This document shows positions 1 to 6,651 of a DNA stretch of 44,603 nt, piece after piece. The position numbers and the translations under genes are program-made. The DNA comes from Bacteroidaceae bacterium (lineage in GTDB: Bacteria > Bacteroidota > Bacteroidia > Bacteroidales > Bacteroidaceae): assembly GCA_017429525.1 (NCBI GenBank), contig JAFROT010000043.1, positions 1-44,603 on the forward strand, in the 5' to 3' direction. The notes beneath the pieces were generated by a model, which made no database searches, was not told where the DNA came from, and saw only the letters and a program-made list of their open reading frames with translations. Numbering within the stretch: position 1 is the first letter of the stretch; each line of letters starts with the position of its first letter.

Positions 1-80
1 CTCTTGTCAACCTTTGTCAACCCTGTCCACGAGATGGCAAAATAAAAGCCCTCAAAATTCTCCGCGGTAGAAATGCGTTG

Positions 81-112
81 CAAAGATAAGCGGATTTTTG
101 AGAACCACCAAA
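81..112 (-). promoter_or_regulatory. Bacteroidetes-type promoter firing left out of the window
   Basis: On the minus strand a TATCTTTG -7 element (81-88) is preceded, after exactly 20 bp, by TTTG (109-112). This matches the Bacteroidetes sigma-ABfr consensus TTTG-N19-21-TAnnTTTG. It points left, so it should drive a gene beyond position 1. No ATG is visible on the minus strand between it and the window edge. Confidence 0.6.
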
Positions 113-166
113 AAGCAAGTCTGAAGTGTTAAAATCTAAAAGTGGTTGATATACAGTGGTTTATCT

Positions 167-841
167 CTATGTGTTTTTCATTGTTTGTGGTTGTTTAGAG
201 GTCTCTAAATACAGCCATAGGAACATGTTTTTCATGTAGGTGACGTTAGCGGTATTGAAGTTGCTCACGTTGAGGCTGGTAAGACCAGAGCAGCCATTGA
301 ACATATCATCCATGTTGGTGACGTTGGCCGTATTGAAGTTGCTCAGGTTGAGGCTGGTAAGGGCGGAGCATTTGTAGAACATATGTTCCATGTCGGTGAC
401 GTTGGCCGTATTGAAATTGCTCAGGTTGAGGCTGGTGAGGGCTAAGCACTCCTTGAACATAAAAGCCATGTTGGTGACGTTGGCTGTATTGAAATGGCTT
501 ACGTCGAGGCTGGTGAGGCCAGAGCAGTCAGCGAACATACTGTTCATGTCGGTGACTTTGGCCGTATTGAAGTTGCTCACGTCGAGGCTGGTGAGGCCAG
601 AGCATTGTTCGAACATACCGTCCATGTCGGTGACTTTGGCTGTATTGAAGTTGCTCAGGTTGAGGCTGATAAGGGCGGAGCAATTGTAGAACATTTGTTG
701 CATGTCGGTGACGTTGGCTGTATTGAAGTGGCTCACGTCGAGGCTGGTGAGGGCGGAGCAGTCTGCGAACATCCACTGCATGTTGGTGACGTTGCTGGTG
801 TTGAGGTTTCTCAAACCTGTAATGGAGGTGAGGTTCTTCAT
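167..841 (-). pseudogene. C-terminal part of a BspA-like leucine-rich-repeat surface protein, split off by a frameshift
   Basis: The 224 residues are almost entirely seven full 26-residue repeats (NVTxMxxMFxxCSxLTSLxxSxFNTA) plus a partial eighth, the DUF285/BspA leucine-rich-repeat type of Bacteroidales surface proteins. It has no signal peptide. Its first codon overlaps the stop of the upstream piece (838-2157) in an ATGA. The junction is homologous to a segment of the upstream piece: CYKWFEDM there, CYKWFNE then MKNL here. One missing base (GAATG for GAAATG) is enough to explain the split. The 3' end is also damaged. Near 220 an extra G relative to sibling repeats turns the expected NMFYGC into NMFLWLY, and even the corrected frame stops two codons later. 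I read this as the tail of one broken gene. Reinitiation at the ATGA cannot be excluded, but the product would not be exported by itself. Confidence 0.75.
228..790 (-). repeat. 78-bp tandem repeat tract encoding the leucine-rich repeats
   Basis: Seven units of 78 bp (26 codons) lie head to tail, easily seen as the recurring ttgaagttgctcacgt-type core. Identity between units is high at the DNA level, so unequal recombination or slippage can change copy number. More diverged copies continue in the upstream piece at about 1300-1560. Confidence 0.85.
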
Positions 842-2157
842 TCATTGAACCACTTGTAACAGCTAGTAGGTTTGGCATAGGCAAACGAGGAGTTGAACAC
901 CACTGTTGTGATGCTCTCGTGGTTGTCGTGCCAGCCCGGGGCGTAGTAGCCTGTGTTCAAATCGTAGAAGCCGGATGTTCCTTGTTTCGCTGCGTAGTAG
1001 TCGTCGCAGAAGAAGGTGAGTGCAGGACCGTTGACGAGGACGTAGGGTTTCATGCTCGAGCAGGTGAAGTAACCGCCATTCCATTTCACGTAGTTTGACG
1101 ACGCCTGTACGTTTGACAGATGGGCAGAGGTGGGGTATATCAGCGCGCAGGGCGTATCGACGTTTCCGTAAAAGTCCGTGCCGATGTTCGTGCAGGCCGA
1201 GCTGCTCAGATAATTCACCAAAGACGTTGAGAGGGTCAGTTCCTGCAAAGACGGCATGACACTAAGCATGGACTGGGTGCTCGTCGAACTGGAGATGTAA
1301 AAGTTGCTCAGGTTGAGTTTGGTGAGGCTGGAACAACTATAGAACATTTGATTCATGTTGGTGACTTTGGTAGTAATGAAGTTGCCCGGTATACTCAGGA
1401 AGGTGAGGTTGGAACAGCCATAGAACATATATGACATGTCGGTGACATCTGAAGTGTTGAAGTAGCTTCGTAGGGTCAGGCTGGTGAGACCAGTGTTCCT
1501 GAACATTCGAGACATGTTGGTGACGTTCTCGGTCCTGAGGTTGTCCAGTCCGTTGATGGTCTTGAGGTAGGTCATGTCCTCGAACCACTTGTAGCAACTG
1601 GTAGGCCGGTAGTTGGCGAAGTTGCTGTCGAAGGTGACGGTTTCCGGGTTCTTGCCACTCCATCCTGGTGTGTTGGTGCCGGTGTTCATCAAGTATGTGG
1701 TGCTGAAGGTGGACCTAAGGTGGTCGTAATGGAATGTCAGCGTACTGTTAGTGTTGTACTCGGCATAGGCCACCGGGTCGGGGAACTTCATGGCGATAGA
1801 GGAGTAGCTCGCCATGCTGGAGGCACCCATAGTAGACAGTGTGTATGCGTCTAAGGTGATAGCGTTCGTCAGGCTGTTGGCGCTGGAGACGCTGGCCGGA
1901 AGGCTGCACTTGTAGGTGGAGCTATTAAAAGTAAATAGCGTGGTTCCGCTGGCGTTCTTGAGTATTCTATCGCTGCCCGAGGAAGAAAGGGAGATCACGT
2001 TCTGCATCCCAAGCACATTGATGGCTTGCACGTCGTTCGCAGTGAGGGTGTAGCCCTGGGTGACGTTAATGGTGTATGTCCCCGCAGCTTTTACCCTCCC
2101 CAAAAAAATAATCGTGGTGAGGAGGGCGAGTAGGAAGGTAAAGAATCTGGTTTTCAT
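838..2157 (-). CDS. BspA-like leucine-rich-repeat surface protein, N-terminal part (frameshifted gene)
   Basis: The 439-residue product starts with a clear signal peptide (MKTRFFTFLLALLTTIIFLG, cleavage after about residue 24). A beta-rich region of about 170 residues follows, then DUF285-type repeats (VTNMSRMF, VTDMSYMFYGCSNL, VTNMNQMFYSCSSLTKLNLSNF). A second copy of the module AYAxxNxx...YKWF sits at the C-terminus, where the frame ends at TGA (838-840). The reading continues one base out of frame in the next piece, so the original gene probably spanned about 167-2157 and encoded some 660 residues. BspA proteins of oral Bacteroidales act in adhesion and matrix binding; a similar role here is family inference. 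A plausible promoter lies about 70 bp upstream. Confidence 0.75.
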   Translation of the reverse strand: MKTRFFTFLLALLTTIIFLGRVKAAGTYTINVTQGYTLTANDVQAINVLGMQNVISLSSSGSDRILKNASGTTLFTFNSSTYKCSLPASVSSANSLTNAITLDAYTLSTMGASSMASYSSIAMKFPDPVAYAEYNTNSTLTFHYDHLRSTFSTTYLMNTGTNTPGWSGKNPETVTFDSNFANYRPTSCYKWFEDMTYLKTINGLDNLRTENVTNMSRMFRNTGLTSLTLRSYFNTSDVTDMSYMFYGCSNLTFLSIPGNFITTKVTNMNQMFYSCSSLTKLNLSNFYISSSTSTQSMLSVMPSLQELTLSTSLVNYLSSSACTNIGTDFYGNVDTPCALIYPTSAHLSNVQASSNYVKWNGGYFTCSSMKPYVLVNGPALTFFCDDYYAAKQGTSGFYDLNTGYYAPGWHDNHESITTVVFNSSFAYAKPTSCYKWFNE

Positions 2158-2228
2158 AATGGTGGAATTTAATGTTTATGTATACGATTTTTTGCCTGAA
2201 AACCCTCTAAAGGTTATCTAATCCGCTG

Positions 2229-2260
2229 CAAATTTATTAATAATAACTAAGTAAAAAAAA
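2229..2260 (-). promoter_or_regulatory. Likely promoter of the BspA-like gene
   Basis: The minus strand carries TAAATTTG (2229-2236), with TTTT 20 bp further upstream (2257-2260) inside an A/T-rich block. The -7 element fits TAnnTTTG and the -33 element differs by one base. The predicted leader is about 65 nt. Confidence 0.5.
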
Positions 2261-2425
2261 GAATTTACTCTTTTTTTAAATAAAAAGTGCGCATTATGGT
2301 TATAATTTATAGGCAGTTGACCCATTGAGGGGAGTCAGCCCTGAGGAGTCAAAAGCGAGCGGAGCGGCGAGGCCTGATAGAGGGGTGATAGGAATCTCTT
2401 TAGGGCACACCTTCTTCCTTCCATC

Positions 2426-2491
2426 AACCGAAGCCCTCCATCCTTCAGTCATCCTCTCGGAGATGAACATGAAGAATGGAGGGCTTCGGTT
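2426..2491. repeat. Long inverted repeat / hairpin downstream of the secreted-protein operon
   Basis: Arms 2426-2441 and 2476-2491 are perfectly complementary over 16 bp (core gaagccctccat). After one mismatch they pair for five more bases, and the loop can fold again (tcatc with gatga). It starts 84 bp past the stop of the gene ending at 2575, so it could end that transcript. There is no U-run on either side, so a processing element or a dispersed repeat is equally possible. Confidence 0.7.
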
Positions 2492-2574
2492 TGTGCTGTC
2501 AGCAAGCAGCTTATCCCGGCACTTGCCGCTTCTACAGCTGTCCGGCAGCTGTCCGGCTGATGATGTCTTGGGAT

Positions 2575-3795
2575 TCAGTATGCGAGCTTCTGCAGGACGT
2601 AGCGGCCTGTGGCGGCGTCCGTCACTCTGACCAGGATCACCGCATGACGGCGAGCAAGAGGGATGGCGAGCTGCGACTGGCCTTGAGCCCAGGTGGCTGA
2701 GTGGAGGCACAGTCCTTGGGCGTCGAGCAGCTCCACCTGGCAGTCGCCGCTGCGCACAGCCGACGGATCGGCGAGGATCAGGCTGCCTCCGCGGGCGCTG
2801 ATGGCGATGGGCATGGTGAAACGGATGCCGGTGGCCGTAGTGATCGTGAATGGGCGGCTGCTCTCGACGGACCAGGTGCCGCTGTCGTCGCAGACGCGGA
2901 TGTGGAGCTGGTGGTCGCCTATGGACAGGGCGTCGATGTCGACGTCGAAAGCGAAGGGCTCGCCGGTCTGGGCTGAGATGTCGGCACGCATGGCCTGGCC
3001 TGGGGCTGGGGCGGTGTCGTCAAAGTAGTACTCAAGCGCGGTGATGCGCCGGCCGGATGGCTGTACGACGTAGATGGGCCGTGCCACGGTGGGCGACCAA
3101 TGGCCGTCGGCAGCGGCGCGCAGGTAGAGGACGTGGGCTCCGCTCTCGAGGCCGTCGAAGCTCATCACATAGGTGTTGGTGCCAGTGGAAGGGTGCTGAA
3201 GGGGGCGTCCCATGCCATAGCCTGGGTCGGTATCGAAGAAGTATTCAATGCGCGCGAGGTCGCCAGCCACGGGCGGGTCGGGGTCGACGGGAACTGTGCC
3301 TTCTACGATGGTGAAGCGGCGGCTCAGCATGTCGGTCCATTGGTCGAAGCGGTCGCGGGCACGAACGGTGATGGTGTGTTCGCCCAGAGCGAGATGCCCG
3401 ACATCGAGCAGCAGCGGCAGTTCGAGGTGAGCTTTATAGTCCTGCTCAGGAAGAGGAACGGGCGTGGCACGTCCCATGCCGGGGTCGGCATCGAAGAAAT
3501 ATTCGACATAGACGATATCCTGAAAGCGGTCGATCAGCAGCGGTCGGGCCACGGTAGGCGACCAGCGGCCCTCATCGTCCTGCGTGCGGACGTAGAGGAC
3601 GTGGGCTCCCTCGGTAGCCTCGCTGAGGTCGAAGGTGAGCGTGTTGCCTCCCACGTGTATTCCTGTGACCTCTGTGCCGCGTCCGTGGCCCGGGTCGGAG
3701 TCAAGGAAGAACTCGACCCTCGCGGGCGACTGCGCCGTCAGCGTGGCAGCCAAGGCGACACTGGCGAGTAGCGAAAGGAATCTCAGACCCGTCAT
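2575..3795 (-). CDS. Secreted protein with four beta-sandwich-like repeats and a type IX-style C-terminus
   Basis: The 406-residue protein has a signal peptide (LRFLSLLASVALAATLTAQ). Four repeated modules begin near residues 26, 95, 181 and 252. Each opens with (V/I)E(Y/F)(F/Y)xDxDPGxGx and closes with GxHxLxVRxxDxxGxWS, the look of immunoglobulin-like beta-sandwiches. The last 80 residues (ISARGGSLILADP to GRYVLQKLAY) resemble type IX secretion sorting tails. I do not recognise a named family with a known activity. The start codon overlaps the stop of the upstream beta-helix gene (ATGA, 3792-3795), so the two are probably co-translated and may act together at the cell surface. Composition is GC-rich like its neighbours. 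Confidence 0.75.
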   Translation of the reverse strand: MTGLRFLSLLASVALAATLTAQSPARVEFFLDSDPGHGRGTEVTGIHVGGNTLTFDLSEATEGAHVLYVRTQDDEGRWSPTVARPLLIDRFQDIVYVEYFFDADPGMGRATPVPLPEQDYKAHLELPLLLDVGHLALGEHTITVRARDRFDQWTDMLSRRFTIVEGTVPVDPDPPVAGDLARIEYFFDTDPGYGMGRPLQHPSTGTNTYVMSFDGLESGAHVLYLRAAADGHWSPTVARPIYVVQPSGRRITALEYYFDDTAPAPGQAMRADISAQTGEPFAFDVDIDALSIGDHQLHIRVCDDSGTWSVESSRPFTITTATGIRFTMPIAISARGGSLILADPSAVRSGDCQVELLDAQGLCLHSATWAQGQSQLAIPLARRHAVILVRVTDAATGRYVLQKLAY

Positions 3796-4736
3796 TGCTG
3801 CATGCCTACTTTAATGGTCACTTGAAGTCGGGAGCCTCGCTCCACGCTGGCGGGCACGATGAGGTCCTGGACGACGGGACCTGCCGGCACGCCCGAGAGC
3901 ACGTAGGGCGTAGCGCCGGCGAAGGCGCCGTAGGTGTTGCGCAGCTGTGCGTCTACTTCGAGGTTGGCGACGTCGCGGTCGATGATGCCGCCGGTGCCGT
4001 AGTTGAGCGAATGTAGCAGCTCTTTGTAGTCCTCCGACACGTGATTGGCCGAGAAGTTGTTCTCGGCCGCTGCCGTCTCGTTGGCCTTCAGGTCAGTAGT
4101 GCTCCAGTTGTGCTCGACGGTGCAGCCTCGACAGGTGTAGAGGTTCCAGTTCACGCTGTTGTCGATGTGCATCGTATTGTAGGCGATATAGCTGTCGACA
4201 AAGCCGTTGATGCCGTCGGTGAGGATGTTGTTCGTCACCTGACAGTAGGACGCCTTATTGTTCTGGTCGCCACGGATGTCGCCCGACACGATGTTCTGAT
4301 GGATGATGCAGTTGTCGGCTCCCTCGAGAACGATTCCGCCTGCGAAATGACACTTGTTGACGACGGCTTTAGCGGCCTTTATGGTGATTCCTCTGTAGAA
4401 CGTCAGGCCCTTGATGACAACGCCCTCGGCTGTGATGGTAGGATACTGGACGCTCGAGCCTATCATGGCGTAGCCGGGGCCCTCTTCGGTGATGCCGTTC
4501 TCGGTCAGCCAGTAGCCGGGGCCGAGCACGACGACGCGCTTGTTGAGGTCGACAGAGCCGTAGGTCTGCGTGGAGGCATCGAGCATGATTGTGTCGCCCT
4601 CGGCGGCAGCTTCAAGTGCGGCTCCGATGGTCTGATAGGGGGCTGAAGAGCCCGACGCGTTGTTCACGCGCAAGATCCGCGCGTTGGCAGCAAGCGCGAG
4701 TGCGCCAGCTGCGAGAAAAAGAATAGTTTTCTTCAT
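3792..4736 (-). CDS. Secreted right-handed beta-helix (pectin-lyase-fold) protein
   Basis: The 314-residue product has a signal peptide (KKTILFLAAGALALAANA). Next comes the opening typical of extracellular beta-helix proteins: YQTIGAALEAAAEGDTI followed by short beta-strand ladders (GVVIKGLTFYRGITIK, VVNKCHFAGGIVLEGADNCIIHQN, CQVTNNILTDGI). About 80 C-terminal residues look non-helical (PYVLSGVPAGPVVQDL, ending in IKVGMQQ). No catalytic signature of a named polysaccharide lyase or GH28 is visible, so binding or unknown enzymatic activity are both possible. The stop overlaps the start of the next gene by 4 bp. The gene ending at 4771 upstream leaves only 34 bp, so a three-gene operon is plausible. 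Confidence 0.8.
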   Translation of the reverse strand: MKKTILFLAAGALALAANARILRVNNASGSSAPYQTIGAALEAAAEGDTIMLDASTQTYGSVDLNKRVVVLGPGYWLTENGITEEGPGYAMIGSSVQYPTITAEGVVIKGLTFYRGITIKAAKAVVNKCHFAGGIVLEGADNCIIHQNIVSGDIRGDQNNKASYCQVTNNILTDGINGFVDSYIAYNTMHIDNSVNWNLYTCRGCTVEHNWSTTDLKANETAAAENNFSANHVSEDYKELLHSLNYGTGGIIDRDVANLEVDAQLRNTYGAFAGATPYVLSGVPAGPVVQDLIVPASVERGSRLQVTIKVGMQQ

Positions 4737-4770
4737 CGTGTTTCTTGTTTATTTAAAGATGATGACATAC

Positions 4771-5799
4771 TCAGATGTGAATCGTGCAGATGTTGCCTTG
4801 GTCGTCTTCGTCGAAGTAGAGGCCTTGGTAGGAGACTTGGCCGTAGTCGGGGTCCTCGGTGACGCCGCTCTCGCCCTTGAGGAAGCGCATCTGGTTGCCG
4901 CAGCTGTAATAGTTCCGGCCTACGCGGGCATAGATGTTGGCGCCGCGCACGTCGAGGTTGGCGATGGTCTTCTGGTCGTTGCTGATGGCCGTGGCCGTCT
5001 CCTGCCCCTGGAGGGTGAAGGTGATGATGGTGGTCGTCTCGCCCTCGTCGTCCTCGGTGCTGACGGAGAAGGCGTCGTAGAGGCCGGGGAAGGTCTTGGG
5101 CAGGTCGGCTATAGCCTGCCCTTTGAGCAGCTGCTGCTGGCCGTAGATGCCTTTGGCGGTGATGAGCGGCAGGATGCTGATGGGCGCATCGTTGATTCGG
5201 AAACTATAATAATGTCCGGCCCCTTGTTCCCCAATGTTTGAAGTCGCTCCGAGCAACACCATCTGCATCTCCTTGATGCTGGCTGGCACGTCCTGATAGT
5301 TGAAGGTGTACAGGGCCTTGGCACCTGGCTGTAAACTGTATGCCCCGACCCTCCTGTTGCCAGCCATTGCGGCTTCATCCCAGTACTGCCTGCCCTGTGG
5401 GTCTAGTGCATAGTTTCTGTCAGAATCGACGAGACCCATGCTTACCTTAAGTTCACCTTCGTTGATTAGCTGGAAGTAGGCCGTGACGACGGTGTTCCCG
5501 TAGATACGGTAGAGGCCTTGCCAGTTGATGTCAACACCAGGATTGTCGCCGTACTTGCTCAATGTGCTTTGACCAATCTTCACGGGCTGTCCAATCATTT
5601 TCCCTTCCTTACTTGTCTGTTGTGAAGTGCCGCCGCTTTGCGTCTGCGAGCCTCCTAACGCCTTGTCGAGCTTCTCGGTGGCTTGGTCCAACTTCTTGGC
5701 TCCTTTCTCGATGGCGTCGCCCAGCTTCTTCAGGAACTGCGCGTCGGCCTGCGTCTGTACGCCCATGCAGAGGGCGAGTAGAATAAGAATCTTTTTCAT
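4771..5799 (-). CDS. Secreted protein of unknown function with an N-terminal amphipathic helix
   Basis: The 342-residue protein starts MKKILILLALCMGVQTQADAQ, a signal peptide. A lysine/alanine-rich amphipathic helix (about residues 22-49, LKKLGDAIEKGAKKLDQATEK) and a Ser/Gln-rich linker (50-66) follow. The rest is a beta-rich globular region with no motif I recognise; YYSCGNQMRFLKGE and the C-terminal YFDEDDQGNICTIHI hold its only mature cysteines. It lies on the same strand as, and 34 bp before, the beta-helix gene. The regulator gene upstream is 73 bp away. It may be a periplasmic or surface protein; no function is assigned. Confidence 0.7.
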   Translation of the reverse strand: MKKILILLALCMGVQTQADAQFLKKLGDAIEKGAKKLDQATEKLDKALGGSQTQSGGTSQQTSKEGKMIGQPVKIGQSTLSKYGDNPGVDINWQGLYRIYGNTVVTAYFQLINEGELKVSMGLVDSDRNYALDPQGRQYWDEAAMAGNRRVGAYSLQPGAKALYTFNYQDVPASIKEMQMVLLGATSNIGEQGAGHYYSFRINDAPISILPLITAKGIYGQQQLLKGQAIADLPKTFPGLYDAFSVSTEDDEGETTTIITFTLQGQETATAISNDQKTIANLDVRGANIYARVGRNYYSCGNQMRFLKGESGVTEDPDYGQVSYQGLYFDEDDQGNICTIHI

Positions 5800-5872
5800 T
5801 GTTATTTGAGTTTGGTGAGCTCCGCTTGCTTGGGAGTGAACTCCTTTACTGCAAGCGAAAGCTGAGTCATGA

Positions 5873-6511
5873 TTATTTATTCTTTACCTTGATGTATCCT
5901 TTGGCTATCCCTTCTTTGACAAGCTGCGCCATGTTGGTCACGGCCAGCTTGCGCATGATACGCTTGCGATGGAATTCAATGGTATTGGCCGACACGAAAA
6001 GGCGCTCGGCAATATCCTTCGTCTGCAGGCCCTCGGCTATGAGGGCGAGAATCTCAATCTCGCGGTCGGAGAGCGTCTGATGGTGCTCCATCTCTTCGCA
6101 GCAATCGCGGAAATGGCTGCTGAAATAGTTGTTGCCCTCGAGCACGCTGTCGATGGCCATCCGCAGTTCGGAGAGGTCGTCGCTCTTGGCGACGATGGCG
6201 TTGGCGCCGCTATTCATCATCTGTCGGAGCGTCCATAGTTCGTCATGGATGGTATGAAAGATGAAGGCGCTGTCGGGCGAGAGCGTCTTCAGGCTCTTGA
6301 CGAGCTCGATGCCCGTCATGTCGGGCAGCTCCACGTCAATGATATAGAGGTCGTAGGGATGTCCTACGGTGAGTTCGATAGCCCGCTTGGCGGTAGCGGC
6401 GCAGTCGATTGTCCCGAGTGCCGGGTTGGTGGCAATAAGCGTTTTCAGTCCGAAGGCCACGATGTCGTGGTCTTCGATGATGAGGAGTCTTGGTTTCTCT
6501 GTTTGTTCCAT
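5873..6511 (-). CDS. NarL/LuxR-type response regulator
   Basis: The 212-residue protein has a receiver domain (8-125) with acidic pair E13/D14, phospho-acceptor D59 (YIIDVELPDMTG), T87 and K109. A LuxR-type helix-turn-helix follows (146-205: LSDREIEILALIAEGLQTKDIAERL...SANTIEFHRKRIMRKL). I start it at MEQTEKPRLL rather than at the longer open frame because a TATCTTTG promoter element (6543-6550) lies inside the longer version, leaving a short leader. The gene just upstream on the same strand encodes a HisKA_3-type sensor kinase, the usual partner of NarL-type regulators. The downstream secreted genes or the glycan locus are possible targets, but nothing in the sequence shows this. Confidence 0.9.
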   Translation of the reverse strand: MEQTEKPRLLIIEDHDIVAFGLKTLIATNPALGTIDCAATAKRAIELTVGHPYDLYIIDVELPDMTGIELVKSLKTLSPDSAFIFHTIHDELWTLRQMMNSGANAIVAKSDDLSELRMAIDSVLEGNNYFSSHFRDCCEEMEHHQTLSDREIEILALIAEGLQTKDIAERLFVSANTIEFHRKRIMRKLAVTNMAQLVKEGIAKGYIKVKNK

Positions 6512-6542
6512 TCTTTGCGTGATAAGGTTTACGTTATGACGG

Positions 6543-6550
6543 CAAAGATA
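6543..6550 (-). promoter_or_regulatory. -7 element of the response regulator promoter
   Basis: TATCTTTG on the minus strand, about 32 bp before the chosen ATG. A TTTG is present upstream but at a non-standard distance (13 bp), so the -33 element is uncertain. It lets the regulator be expressed independently of the kinase gene. Confidence 0.5.
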
Positions 6551-6651
6551 AGGCAAAAACAGCAAAGGCGTTTGAACCATAGCGAAAAAAATATGGCTTA
6601 GCGTTTAAAACTACGGACTGCCGTAGTAGTGTGGCAATTCGTGAAGGGCGG

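Larger units (their letters stand above)
2158..2574. other. Gene-free intergenic stretch
   Basis: It holds the BspA promoter, an A-tract/T-tract dyad (about 2253-2277) and a long hairpin (2426-2491). The open frame crossing it on the minus strand has no family features or signal peptide, and its 3' part overlaps the neighbouring gene out of frame. I do not call it a gene. Confidence 0.6.

Noticed and set aside
494-859. Repeat-containing open frame on the plus strand
   Set aside because: It mirrors the 78-bp repeats of the BspA-like gene and has no start signal or export signal.
2300-2710. Possible small gene on the minus strand
   Set aside because: It overlaps the true C-terminus of the secreted repeat protein and crosses the long hairpin. 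The sequence has no recognisable domain.
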